Source: Adiantum capillus-veneris (taxonomy: Eukaryota; Streptophyta; Polypodiopsida; Polypodiales; Pteridaceae). From it: a stretch of 64,000 nucleotides of DNA. Where the stretch lies: NCBI GenBank assembly GCA_014529385.2, contig CM043967.1:82658278-82722277 (forward strand). The letters run 5' to 3'. Of the stretch, positions 43,134-53,993 are shown one piece after another (positions within the stretch are counted from its first letter, which is position 1; each line of letters starts with the position of its first letter). The translations under genes were made by a program, and so were the position numbers. Under the pieces are notes generated by a model. That model saw only the letters and a program-made list of their open reading frames with translations, did not search any database and was not told the origin of the DNA.

Positions 43134-45413
43134 ATGGGTGATCATGTTGAGCAACAAGGTATGCATTTTGACCCAGCAACAATGCAAATGTTTCAAGCAT
43201 TTGCAATGTTCATGCAACAACAACATGCTACTGAAAGAAGGGAGATTTCAGCAACGAAGGCCATACAAGCGGTCGTCAACAGAATGGATCAGTTCAATGG
43301 AAAAGATGTAACCAAGTACTTACGCGAGTATGTGAAGGAGATGGAGCTGCATCGCGTGTCAGAAGGTGAGATGATTCAAAGCTTTGAGCTAGTTGTTGCT
43401 CCAGAAATTAGGGAGCATGTTAGGGCAATTAAAGATGGGCATGGGAGAAATTGGGAAGAACTCAAAGTAGCTTTAAAGGAGGAATATTTCATGGAGGACT
43501 CTGAGAGAGTGACCAAAAGGACATTCTTAGAATGGGTAGTCAAGCCAAAGCAAGGACTATCAATAACAGAGCTACTTGGGGAATTTGAGCGGCGCTATGC
43601 ACAACTCACTAGGACAGAAAGGGCCACACTAGATGCAGAGAAGACAGGTCTTTTCTTACAAGCCGCAGGTAAAGAGTTTCAAGAAAATTTGGATCTTCTT
43701 CTTGAAGATAAAGATGCTGAGCAAGGACTAAAGACGGACTCGAATGAGGTTGAAGGTGCTGTCTCACTGCTTGCCAAACGACAAAGAAGAAGGGACGAGA
43801 TGGTAGTAAACACTACAAGTCCTTCCACCTCAACTTCTGAAAAAATGGTAAAGCCTACTTTTATCGCTCCTAAGTTTGATGAGTCCATGCTAGATGAGCT
43901 TGTGAAGGGGATGCGTGACTTGAAGGTGAAGTTTGCAAAGCTTGAAGAAAAAGGCCAACCATCAGGGCCACTTCCTACGCAAAGACAACAGCCCAAAGAA
44001 GGGTTTGTTAATAGATGTATTTGGTGTGATAGTACAAACCATGTAAGAAAGGATTGTGATGATTTTAGTGATGCTTTGTCAAAAGATGTTGTCTTTTTTA
44101 AGGATGGTAAAATCCACTTAAGAGAGACAGGTCTACCCTTGAGAACTAACTTTGGGAAGGGGGGAATGCAAACCTTAGTTGAAGATATGGCAACCAAGCA
44201 TGCCACCTCTTCAGTTGAGGCAGCTACTTATGGAGTAAAAATTGAACATTTTTGTGATGAAGAAGTGAGTGACCATCATGGTCAAATTTGGCCAAATGTC
44301 ATGCAATTAGCTAAAAAGGGAAAGCTTACAAAAGAGATTCTACATGAAGCAGGTGATTGCATACGTCTAGAAACAGGATGGAATGATCCAGTGGACTCAT
44401 TGTCAGTGCATGCCTACATTACAAAATGCCAACAAAATGAGGCAATTGTAGAAGAGAAGCGCAGACGTGAGAATGCTGATGAAGGACCATCAAAAAGAGC
44501 TTCTAGAAGTGGGGGAAGAAGCGACTCAATGCCTTCTCAAACACCCTCAACACAAGGAGCATCTCCACCTGAAGTACTCATGGAGGAGTCTACAACAGGA
44601 AAGAAGAAAGAGCCAATGAAAGGTAAGACAAAAGGCCCAACTTATAAACTACAATCTGATATTGAGGTTGCTACAGATTTAAAGAAAGTCTTGGAGGAAA
44701 GGATCTTGAATAGCAAGATTGAGTTTACTCTGGGAGAAGCTCTTGGCATTGCAAAGCGTGAATTCCATGAGGAGATCATTGACATCATCAAGAGAAAAAG
44801 GCAAACCCTTGCTGAAGTTTCTCGTCCACAGGTTGAAGGGGAAACCTCAAAGACACAAGGGATGCAACTGCAAAATAAGGAGAATGATGGAGCTGTGGTA
44901 GGATGCTACCAATCTAGTGGGAGAGTGAAGCAAGTGCATTTCTCAAATGATGATGAAGAAGTTGAAGATATTCCTAGGAGTTACTATTCACGAAGTCATT
45001 GGGCAAGGGCTACTACAGAAACTTTGGTCAAGGTAGGTGATCTTGAAGAGCCATTTGTTGCCTTGATTGACCATGGTTCAGAAATAAACATAATGTCAAA
45101 GAGTCTCTACAACAAGTGCAAATGGCCAATGGACACAGATCATGGTTGGATGGTAAAAGTGGCAAACAATTCATCCGGTGAATTGTATGCAGCATGTCCA
45201 GGTGTGAAGGTGACAATAGGTGATGTAAAGATTGACCAAAACTTCTTTGTACAGGATACATCTTCATATCATCTCATCCTTGGACAACCCTACATTGTGG
45301 GAGTTCGAATGGAAACAAAGGTTATGGACGATGGTTTAGCATATGCTAGAATACGTAGCAAAGATGGTAAACGAGCTGTCCAATTTCTCACAGTCTGTGT
45401 AAACCATGAATGA
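43134..45413 (+). CDS. gag: Gag-protease of element I (759 codons, open)
   Basis: The ATG at 43134 (ACCATGG context) is preferred over the TTG at 43122. The gag core is helical (E-E-L-K-V-A-L-K-E-E-Y and L-L-G-E-F-E-R-R-Y, residues 100-165); a zinc-knuckle-like C-I-W-C-D-S-T-N-H-x4-D-C lies near residue 300; then a long acidic linker and a protease-like domain at about 630-740 with A-L-I-D-H-G-S-E-I-N-I-M and Y-H-L-I-L-G-Q-P-Y. The active site reads D-H-G rather than D-S/T-G, which I believe is usual in this lineage. The ORF is intact and lies in a different frame from pol (frame 0 versus frame 2). Confidence 0.88.
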   Translation: MGDHVEQQGMHFDPATMQMFQAFAMFMQQQHATERREISATKAIQAVVNRMDQFNGKDVTKYLREYVKEMELHRVSEGEMIQSFELVVAPEIREHVRAIKDGHGRNWEELKVALKEEYFMEDSERVTKRTFLEWVVKPKQGLSITELLGEFERRYAQLTRTERATLDAEKTGLFLQAAGKEFQENLDLLLEDKDAEQGLKTDSNEVEGAVSLLAKRQRRRDEMVVNTTSPSTSTSEKMVKPTFIAPKFDESMLDELVKGMRDLKVKFAKLEEKGQPSGPLPTQRQQPKEGFVNRCIWCDSTNHVRKDCDDFSDALSKDVVFFKDGKIHLRETGLPLRTNFGKGGMQTLVEDMATKHATSSVEAATYGVKIEHFCDEEVSDHHGQIWPNVMQLAKKGKLTKEILHEAGDCIRLETGWNDPVDSLSVHAYITKCQQNEAIVEEKRRRENADEGPSKRASRSGGRSDSMPSQTPSTQGASPPEVLMEESTTGKKKEPMKGKTKGPTYKLQSDIEVATDLKKVLEERILNSKIEFTLGEALGIAKREFHEEIIDIIKRKRQTLAEVSRPQVEGETSKTQGMQLQNKENDGAVVGCYQSSGRVKQVHFSNDDEEVEDIPRSYYSRSHWARATTETLVKVGDLEEPFVALIDHGSEINIMSKSLYNKCKWPMDTDHGWMVKVANNSSGELYAACPGVKVTIGDVKIDQNFFVQDTSSYHLILGQPYIVGVRMETKVMDDGLAYARIRSKDGKRAVQFLTVCVNHE

Positions 45414-45478
45414 AATCGTGACAACCTCAGAGAACATCCTCTACCAAAGGTGAGCAAAGAGTTTCATGATCATAGAGA

Positions 45479-46867
45479 AATGATGGGTTTTGGCCAAGTA
45501 CCATTGTAAAGCGGGATTGCAGTGGTACAGAAAGAAAAAGGGTCTCGCCTGATCCAAAAATAGGTGAAGCATTTTCAACGAGCTCCTTGGTAACAAAGAA
45601 TGGATCAGTATGTTTTACAAAACTTGAAGATTTGAAGAGATGTGAGAAGCAATATGTGCATAATGTACAAATAGGCATGAAAAAGAGTGGGTTGCTAGAG
45701 CCTACTGAAAATGTTTTGGGTTTGTGTGAACAAGTTTCTTTTGTAGATACTATGGGTGAGCTTGATGCTATAATGAGGTCTAGTTTGCATCTTGAAAATG
45801 AAGTTGTGGAAGTTTGCTCTATGGAAATGTATCAAGTAATAGAAGCCTTTAAAGAAAGCCAAACAGTAGGCCCAGAAGTCCATGTTGAAACTAAATACAA
45901 GAGTGTAGCAAAGAAGGTGAAACCAGTAGCTTCACCCTTACCACCCAACAACAGGGAAAAGATTGAATAGGCTTATTTACAACCAAGTTTGCGGAATCCT
46001 AAAAAGATCGGGCATACCTTCACAAAGGAGTCTTTTCAAGAGTTGTAGATTGGTTGCGAGGAGTTTCTAACACAGGAGGAGACAAAGTGCTTCAAAGAAA
46101 TGCTTTCAAAGCATGGTAAGGCTTTTGCATTTGAGCCACATGAGATAGGATGTGTTGATCCTTATATTGTAGCTCCTATGGTAATTTTCACAATACCTCA
46201 TGTGCCTTGGAATCTGTGGCCTATTCCGGTTTCAAAGGATCATTTGCCAAAGTTAGTAGAGCTACTGAATGAGAAAATCAAAATGGGAATCTTGGAGCCT
46301 TCTTGTGCTCCATACTCAAACAGGTGGTTCACAGTTCCAAAGAAGAATGGTTCTCTACGCTTCATCCAAGATATGCAACCAGTGAACAAGGTGACAATTA
46401 GAAATGTAGGTACAGGTCCAATTGTGGATGAATTTGCAGAGGCGTTTGCAGGGAGGGCAATCTACTCAATGGGGGATCTCTACTCAGGGTATGATCAATT
46501 TCAGCTTGCAATCGAAAGCAGAGACTTGACAACCATGAGGACACCTTTGGGTTTGGTAAGGATGTGTACCTTGCCACAGGGAGCAACCAACTCGGTTGCA
46601 CATATGATGAATGGGATGAATAAGGTCTTACGTGACTTTATTCCTCAAATCACAATGCCTTTCATTGATGATTTGCCTATCAAAGGATGTGAAGAAAGTG
46701 ACAAAGTTGAAGCTTTGGATCTCAAGGGATGTCGCAGGTTTGTGGTAAATCACATAAATGATTGTGATAAAATTTTGTCTAGGTTGGAAGAAGTGAATCT
46801 TACATTGTCAGGGAAAAAGTCTATGTTTGGTGCTCATTGTGGGGCACATGTGCAGGCCATATGGTAG
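45479..46867 (+). pseudogene. pol: Pol of element I: N-terminal spacer and reverse transcriptase
   Basis: Frame 2. 45587-45970 is a spacer without a named domain, ended by a stop at 45968-45970; a further TAG interrupts the frame near 46046. RT begins near 46100 with F-T-I-P-H-V-P-W, then V-P-K-K-N-G-S-L-R-F-I-Q-D, D-L-Y-S-G-Y-D-Q-F and the box F-I-D-D-L-P-I-K-G at 46661 onward. The wording of these motifs is unlike A, E or G and resembles a lineage I know mainly from fungal genomes. A frameshift near 46825 moves the continuation to frame 0. Confidence 0.87.
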
Positions 46868-48713
46868 GAAACCTTGTCCATCAAAGGTAGATGCCATCCA
46901 AAGAATGAAAGAAACATGCACTAGCATCACTGAGGTTAGAAGGTTTCTGGGAGCATGTGTCTTCTATGTTATTTGGATTCCACATTATGCACATGTAGCT
47001 GATCCTCTTTATCAGCTGCTTAGAAAGAATCAAAAGTTTAAATGGACAGAAGCACATGTAAAATCCATGAAAAAGCTAAAGGAGTTACTCCAGTCAGCAA
47101 CGACTTTGAGAAAGGTAGACTAAGAGTGTCAAAGGCCAGTGATTGTGACAGTAGATACCAGTCCTATAGGGATTGGATGGGCAATAGGGCAAGATGACAA
47201 AGAAGGACACAGGTATGTGGTAAGATTTGGAGCAAAGGTACTGAGTGCTCGCCAAAGAAACTATCCACAGATAAAGAGAGAGTTATGGGGTATGGTTACA
47301 GCCTTGAAAAGTGGAAAAGAGTACCTAATTGGTGCATGTGTGGTTGTAGAAACAAATTTTCTACCACTTCTTGGGATGATTACAAGCTGCTCAACACCAG
47401 ACATTTCTATGTTGCGGTGGATTGCCTACATTAAGTCCTTAAATCCCGAGTTTAAGCACATTGCAGGTAAAGACAATACAGTGGCAGATATGCTATCAAG
47501 GGCAAGGTATGAAGATGAGTCACAAATGATTGATGAGGGAGATGATGTAGGCACAAAATTCTATTCTATCTCTCATGTCAAAGGTAACAATGTCTGCATG
47601 ACTAACTCACTTGAATTGTTCTTGAAAGATCTTTATGAAGGTGATTGGCTTTCTATTGGAAGGTACTTGAGTACTCTAACAAAACAGGATGATTGGTCTG
47701 AACAAGAATTCAAGAGGATACGCAGGAAAGCATATGGGTATTTTTTAAGGGATGGTAACTTGTGGAAGCATCCTAAACAAAAGGGTGCTACACCACAACG
47801 GGTTACATGTAAAAAAGAGACTCAAGTAAAGCTCATGCAAGAGTTTCATAAGAGTCTATGGGCTGGACACAGGGGTGTGTGGGCAACCTTCTCCAAGTTG
47901 AAAGAAAAATACTGGTGGAAGGGTATGTATAAAGATGTATCTCAGTTTGTAGAGTCATGTGTAACTTGTCAAATGTATTCAAATGTTCGACATCATGATG
48001 GATTGCACCCTACATATCCACTAGCCATGCACTATAAATGGGTTGTGGATCTAGTCACGATGCCTTTAGGAATCTGGCAGATGAGATACTTGGTTCTTGC
48101 ACGAGAGGACCTAACTAACCAGGTTGAAGGAAGAGCATTAAGAGCTAAGACCACAGAAGCTGTGTGCAAATTCCTTCTTGATGAGGTGATTTGCCGTTAT
48201 GGTTGTGTGGGAAAAATCACTGCAGATCGAGGTGAACTGGATGCCGAAGAAGCAACGGAGTTCTTTTCTAGATTAGGGATCAAGCTTTCTCTTACTACAG
48301 CTTACAACCCTGAAGGCAATGGAAAGAGTGAAAGAGGGCATCCTCCTATCATCAAAGCTTTGGCCAAAGCTTGCGAAGGAAGAGTTGGTGAGTGGCCAAA
48401 ACTGTTACCATATGCTTTATGGGCTGATCGTACAACACATAGCTCAGTAACTAGCTACATGCCTGCGGAGCTAATGTATGGACAAAAGCCAGTGATGCCG
48501 ATTGAAGATACAATTCCTACATGGAATGTACTACCTTGGCAAGAGGGGCTTAGTAGGGAAGATCTCCTTGCACTGCGTATAAGGCAACTAGAGAGAAGAC
48601 CTGGAGACATTGAGGCTGCAAAAGAACGACTCAAAAATGCAAGATTGAAAAACAAGGACTACTTTGATAAGCGACATCGGCTCAGGAGCAAAGCAATTGA
48701 CAAAGGTGACTAG
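46827..48713 (+). pseudogene. pol: Pol of element I: RT thumb, RNase H and integrase
   Basis: Frame 0. G-R-K-P-C-P-S-K-V continues RT; F-L-G-A-C-V-F-Y and P-H-Y-A-H-V follow. TAA at 47121-47123 falls where an aromatic residue is likely (V-D-[stop]-E-C-Q-R-P). RNase H: T-V-D-T-S-P-I-G-I-G-W and H-I-A-G-K-D-N-T-V-A-D-M-L-S-R. Integrase zinc domain H-K-S-L-W-A-G-H and C-V-T-C-Q; core Asp in W-V-V-D-L-V, Asp in T-A-D-R-G-E, Glu in G-N-G-K-S-E-R, so the triad is kept. A TAG at 48711-48713 stands where Trp is expected (K-G-D-[W]-V-L-V). Confidence 0.9.
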
Positions 48714-48953
48714 GTTTTAGTGTATGATAGTAGCCTTGATAACCAACACACAGTCATGCGTAAGTTTTCAAAAAGATGGTTTGGACCATATGTTGTAAAA
48801 CATGTGCATGAAAATGATACTTACAGCTTGTCTGAACTAGGTGGCACAGAAGTAAAGATTCCCATTGCAGGAAAAAGGATCAAAATGTTTAAGAGAAGAG
48901 GAGACAATGATCCAGAAAATGCTGATGAGGAAGAAGAGCAAAACATCCAGTGA
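48714..48953 (+). pseudogene. pol: Integrase C-terminal domain of element I
   Basis: Same frame after the TAG: V-L-V-Y-D-S, then K-R-W-F-G-P-Y-V-V and an acidic tail, ending TGA at 48951-48953. It is an SH3-like integrase end; no chromodomain is evident. Confidence 0.82.
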
Positions 48954-49069
48954 AGATCAAAGTGAAAATGAAGCTCTGGAATCATCCAGTGAAGATGAAA
49001 GCAAGGAAGATGTACAAGAGGGCTGATCTTACAAAGAAATAATTTGGCACATACCGGAGGATGTGCAGG

Positions 49070-49084
49070 TTTAGAGGGGGTGGA
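49070..49084 (+). other. Polypurine tract of element I
   Basis: TTTAGAGGGGGTGGA, directly before the TGTCG start of the 3' LTR. Confidence 0.88.
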
Positions 49085-50459
49085 TGTCGTGCTGTGACAT
49101 GTACATAGTGGGAACACATGCTACAAGAGATATCTTGTAACTTTTTAGATACATAATTATATTTCCTATAATGTACATATGCATATGTAAGTATAAAAAT
49201 AAGCTTTCTATCTCATCTTATTATTTATCTCAAGGGTAATGTATTCTTACTTTACCATCAAAAAATACTATGGGAAAAGTGTCAATAGCTCCGCCTCTTT
49301 AACTTGGGGCAAAAAGCATTGATTCTTTATTTCTACTATTTCATTATCATCTCACACCCTAGCTAGATCCTATATATAGGGTAAACTCCAATATATATAT
49401 ATTCTATGTATTTTTTATACTTTTCTTATATTTCTTTTTAAATAGCTACTAGGAGAGAATTAAATCCTAGTGGGACACTAGGTGGCATGATTTCAAACAT
49501 ACACTTATTTTAATGCATTATTGCAAGCATGGTTACAAAACTTTGTCAAGGAGAAATGTCATGCTTTCATATGGCATGAGGTGTCCTTGGGAATTAAATG
49601 AAAGTCAAGGCTAAGGAGACCACATGAAGACTTTTGCTGCCATAAATGGACCCTATTTTGATGAATTTTTTACACAAGGTTCCAATCCGAATTGGAGAAT
49701 GATTTTAAAATGAAAATCGTAGCTAATGAGCTGAAGTTTTTGCCCATATTTTTATTTTTTTATTTGGAGCTACGGTTGAGGAGATATGATCAAAATACTG
49801 GACCCCAGTCTGCCCACATCATGCAGGGACAGCTCATTTCCAACTTTTCCAATTCCTGTTCACACTGGCTCCTCTCTTCTTGTGTAAACCCTTGGGGGTT
49901 CCCTTCACCTATAAAAGGGGACTTCTTCTTCCTTGGAAATAACTCAAGCATTCAAGCCATTGATGAGAGGAATTCTTGAGGGAGTGAGTAGTAATGCCTA
50001 ATTGTACTTAGCCCCATTAAAATAAGCCCAAGCCTACACTTTCTCCTAGAGGAAAACTAGCCATTCTTGTACGCCATCCTTGGAGGATCAACTCTAATCA
50101 AAGAAGGTGTTGTACTTGGTGTATCAATCAAAGTGGAATTATCCACTCTTCTTCTCTCTCCCATCAATAATGGTGCCGAAGGGTTTCAAGTAAGATGTGT
50201 TCTACATTGATGTTTTCTTGATTTCTTGTTGTTTTCATTTTTATCTCTAATCCAACATATATATATGTATCTAATCTCATCTCCTTAACCAAACCTATCT
50301 CTCTCATTCTTAGTAATTCATCCTCTCTAGGTTCTCTTTGCTACAGGTACATCTCTCCCCGCAATATCCTTATTGCCTACGGGCAAGAATAGGGCTTGGG
50401 AGGGAAACTTCTCATCTCTTCACTTCTCTCATATCTACATTTCTCACATACTATCCTAG

Positions 50460-50678
50460 ATGAATAACCCACATGATGATCATTTCTATCGCTTTCACTC
50501 TGTACGATCTATTAGAATTAACGTATGGATTAGCCGTAAAATACACTTTCAACAACGTATAGTGTTTCTCTTCGGCCCTGAAAGGCTCAATGAAATACTT
50601 CTATCACCGGATCCCATCATACTACCTCTCATAGACTATAATTTTTCTTTTGATGTAAGCATAGTTATCTTGCTATGA
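50460..50678 (+). CDS. Small leader ORF, 72-aa type, element I 3' LTR
   Basis: Identical protein to 42450-42668. Being in the 3' LTR, it could only be expressed from LTR-initiated transcripts reading outward into H sequence. Confidence 0.7.
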   Translation: MNNPHDDHFYRFHSVRSIRINVWISRKIHFQQRIVFLFGPERLNEILLSPDPIILPLIDYNFSFDVSIVILL

Positions 50679-50887
50679 ACCAAGAGGATTTGTACACACA
50701 ATTAATCCCAATCACTAGGCAAAATATATATATTATGGTAAGCACAAAACTACAATTCCAAAGAACAATTCGTAGCCTATTTGGTCAGCCAAGATTGAAT
50801 GCCATTAACTCATCCATTAACCCTTTCATATTACCCATGATACGATATGACCATAGCCTTGATGTTTTCATCTTCGTATTGTTTTGA
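50675..50887 (+). CDS. Small leader ORF, 70-aa type, element I 3' LTR
   Basis: Identical protein to 42665-42877, with the same ATGA overlap to the preceding ORF. Confidence 0.7.
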   Translation: MNQEDLYTQLIPITRQNIYIMVSTKLQFQRTIRSLFGQPRLNAINSSINPFILPMIRYDHSLDVFIFVLF

Positions 50888-50993
50888 CATTCTCTTTTGC
50901 GTTCTTTCTTTGTGTGTGTGTGAGTGCAAGAGAGAAAGAGTGAGTCTTCTTTGATTGCACTTCTTTCCAAACCCTTGTCTTCATGGCATCTAT

Positions 50994-52370
50994 TGTCAGT
51001 GCGTAAGCATTTAAGCTTCTTGCCACTCTGATTCTCCACAAGTGTCACAAAATTTTTGAAAACACTAAACGCTTCATCCTTGTGCTTGAGAAAGTAAACC
51101 CATACTTTCCTCGAGTAATCATCTATAAATGTCATAAAGTAAGAAGCTCCCCCTAGAGATAGGTTAGGCATAGGTCCACACAAATCACTATGAACAAGTG
51201 CCAACTGTGTATCTCTTCTATTGCTTCTATGCTTATGTGGCTGCTGTGTTTGCTTACATACAGACAATGTTCACAGAATTCAAAATCATTAAATGAAAAT
51301 CCAGGCAAATAACCAGAACGAGACAAGATTTCCATTCCCTTCTTGGACATATGTCCTAACCGGATATGCCACAAAGAAACGTTCGGTTGCTCGGTTACAT
51401 TGATTACATTTTTAGAGACATTTGATACATAAATCATGTAAAGTCCTCCGGACTTTACTCCATGTGCTACTGTCATAGAACCCTTCGATATCTTCCACAT
51501 GTTCTGTCCAAAAATGGTGACGTAGCCAGCATCATCAAGTAAACCTGTGCTGATCAAGCTCTTTGTAATTGCGGGAACATGTCTCACATTCTTCAGCGTG
51601 AAAGAAGAGCCATTCTGAAACTTCAATTGAACATCTCCAACACCTAAGATCTCACATGTCTGCCCATTGCCTAGCCGAACATGATCTTTAGTGGTCACAT
51701 AAGAAGTAAACCACTCCTTGTTTGGAGACACATGAAGCGATGCCCCTGAGTTTATAATCCAGTCACTCAGTGCATTTCCATCAGATGCTGTAAGAAGAGC
51801 TGAGTCCATTGTATTCTTCAAGAAGTAGATGTCTCCTGACGCTAGACTGTCATCCTCTGCAACAGTGTTTGTCACATTTATTTCTTGAATCTTCACTGAG
51901 GACTTGCTCTTCTCACCATGGTCTTCAGCTTTCTCTTTGCCTTTTTCTTCTTTCCATTCTCTGCAGTCTCTTTTCATGTGACCCTTCTTGCCACAATGGT
52001 AGCATTCTATGTCACTCTTGCCTTTAGCACTGCGGGACTTGCTACGAGACTGATTCCTCTTTCCACCTTTGTACTTTTCTTTGGTCCTTCCCCTGACAAC
52101 TAAGGCTTTTCCTTTGCCTTTTTCCATTGTCTTTCTATTGGTTGCTTCAGTAAGCAGACTTCCTTCTATACCTGCTATGTTGAAACCATCTGGAGGTGCA
52201 GAATTACTCAAAGATGTGCGAAAAGTGTCCCAACTTTCCGGCAATGTGATCAACAGGAACATAGCTCTAACAGGTTCATCAAACTTGACACCTTGAGCTG
52301 ACAACTGACTATAGATTGTGTTGAATTCATTCACATGATTGGACATAGGTGTCCCTTCTTTCATCTTCAA
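50994..52370 (-). pseudogene. gag-pol: Gag C-terminal part, protease and integrase start of element H
   Basis: Minus strand from 52370: the end of the copia gag core, zinc knuckle C-Y-H-C-G-K-K-G-H-x4-C (about 52010-51970), and protease W-I-I-N-S-G-A-S, where the catalytic Asp is Asn (GAC to AAC). Then L-G-H-M-S-K-K-G-M and the HHCC region. A frameshift near 51260-51240 moves integrase to the frame of 51267 (V-H-S-D-L-C-G-P-M; D-D-Y-S-R-K-V-W). The core is cut after L-R-T-D-N at 50994 by element I. Confidence 0.92.
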
Positions 52371-52706
52371 GTCAACAAGCTTCTTAAGCCAGTATACCTA
52401 TGAAGCTGCACTCTGCTTCTCATAAACATCACTCAGCTTTAACCATGCTTAATAAGCCGACATCTCGTCTGCTACATTGAAGTAAACGCTTTCTGCCAAA
52501 GTCAGCATAATGGTAGAAAGTGCCAATTCATCCATTTCGCTCCATTCATCTTCATCCATATCTTCTAGTTTTATCCCCTTGAGCTTTATAGGTTTTATCT
52601 GCTTCTTTTGTACCAACATGTGCCAAATCTGCTTCTTCCACAATGGGAAATTGGTTCCATCCAGCTTCTTTATATTGTAAAGAGCAGTGTCCTGTGATCC
52701 AGCCAT
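52371..52706 (-). pseudogene. gag: Gag N-terminal part of element H
   Basis: ATG 52706-52704 opens a copia-type gag (L-D-G-T-N-F-P-L-W-K-K-Q, then a D/E-rich stretch). In-frame stops TAA at 52451-52449 and TAG near 52397 precede the frame of 52370. The whole gag is otherwise in one frame. Confidence 0.9.
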
Positions 52707-53787
52707 AGCTACGCTTCACAGTAGTTTACTTTTCTGGGAAAAATTCGGCAGAGTTTCCCTTGTAAACTGACCTCTGAACCAATATCAACCTGTCAAATGA
52801 ACCAAGAAAGCTTCAGATTCTGCAGAAATTTTGGCAGAGTCTCCTTTGTAAAATGCCTCTGGTGTACTAAAAACAGACCAAAAAACAGCTCAAAAAACAC
52901 TGTCTCTCTGACACTGTAAGCTGTGGGTAAACCTGTCCTGCACCTGTACTCTCTCTAACTGTCATGTCACTGTCCTGTAAGCATAGACTGCGACAATGCC
53001 TCAACGGCAGTAAAGCAAAGATGCAATCCCAACTGTCTAACTCACAGTCAATACATCCTAGCTGCCTATCTAAGGGTGCTCGATGGATCGCTCCAAGACA
53101 TGTATCACCGAAAGGATCTCAACATTCGAGAATCCCCCAGCTCAATAAAACCTCACTCGACCCTCAACAAAGGCTACAGTAAATCTGACAGTACATAGAC
53201 TTCCCACAAAGTCATGCATCCACAAATTTCCCACTATAGTTGTAACCGCTGCGGCGGTTGTTTGCTGCATGACTCACAGCCAGCAAACTCTCAACAGACA
53301 TACATCATCTCTGACAATACATCCCATGTGGAAGTACCTGCAATGTCAGGATGAAATCTGGAATATCAAGCAGCAAACACAAGCTACCTGATGAACTAGT
53401 GGATATCGCCTACATCTGTGTGTAGATGCACCCGTGTTGTATGTGACACGCCTCCAAGAACTGTGAGCCGTCCTTCGATGTGTAGACAGCCACAAATCAA
53501 CACTCTGGGAGTGTTAATATCCTTAGCACCTGCAGTCATAGGCCGAAAACCCCAAATTTGCAGAGTCGGATCTGCACCCGCAGAGACCACGTAGTCGAAA
53601 ATGGCCTGCGCAGACCTTTGTCGAAGCCAAACAGTGGCCGAGATGACCTCAGAATGAAATTCTGACAACACTGGGCCCTTCGAGCTATCCCACGAGATTT
53701 GGGGCCGTGTCTTCGCCTGTCGAATTTCACTCCAATCTGAGCTGGTGACTCTAGCCTCCTGCAGTGCTGCCCCGAGCCTCGATCTGA
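52707..53787 (-). other. Leader of element H (about 1.1 kb, no ORF called)
   Basis: Between primer site and gag start. It includes a hairpin AACCGC-TGCG-GCGGTT at 53244-53259. The first 170 bases after the primer site are also present at 61093-61251 next to element J. Short ORFs here are not supported. Confidence 0.7.
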
Positions 53788-53799
53788 GCTCTGATACCA
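53788..53799 (-). other. Primer-binding site of element H
   Basis: Minus strand TGGTATCAGAGC, initiator-Met type, two bases from the LTR. Confidence 0.93.
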
Positions 53800-53801
53800 G
53801 C

Positions 53802-53993
53802 TGAAGGAGTACGAGCGGAAGTGCGACACGAGAGAGAGTGCGAGAAGAAGAGCACGAAGATATGGTGAACTCGCTCTACTGTAATGTGTAGAGCATAGTG
53901 AGTTCTTATTAGGTTTTTACAAAAGAATATGTGTACATACCTGGCGGCCCGCCCACTTACCTGGGCGACCACATTGGGCTTTATACCCCAACA
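53802..53993 (-). repeat. 5' LTR of element H (192 bp)
   Basis: Minus strand TGTTGGGGTATAAAG to CTTCA, with TATA at about 53979-53985. Confidence 0.95.

Larger units (their letters stand above)
41075..50993 (+). mobile_element. Element I: Ty3/gypsy retrotransposon with about 2-kb LTRs, inserted in H
   Basis: Plus strand: 5' LTR, primer site, gag-protease, RT, RNase H, integrase, polypurine tract, 3' LTR. Its left end cuts the H integrase at CACGT/TGTCG. At the right end the last 97 bases of the LTR, the target duplication and about 50-60 bases of H are missing. The LTR copies differ at about ten positions in 1.9 kb (near 0.5%), so insertion is recent, yet the pol frame has several stops and a frameshift. 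A pair of small ORFs lies inside each LTR. Confidence 0.93.
49085..50993 (+). repeat. 3' LTR of element I (1909 bp, right end truncated)
   Basis: Copy of 41075-42983. Similarity stops at 50993, 97 bases short of the inferred LTR end, and H integrase sequence follows at once. It carries its own TATA box and small ORF pair. Confidence 0.92.
38588..53993 (-). mobile_element. Element H: Ty1/copia retrotransposon, split by element I
   Basis: 192-bp LTRs at both ends, initiator-Met primer site, about 1.1 kb leader, gag-pol on the minus strand. Flanks CAGTT (38583-38587) and TAGTT (53994-53998) are a five-base target duplication with one C/T difference. Element I (41075-50993) interrupts the integrase core. 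Without I the element is about 5.5 kb. Several stops, one frameshift and a lost protease Asp make it inactive. Confidence 0.95.

Noticed and set aside
43679-44206. 175-aa minus ORF opposite gag of I
   Set aside because: Shadow of an intact gag frame with low-complexity Ser-rich translation.
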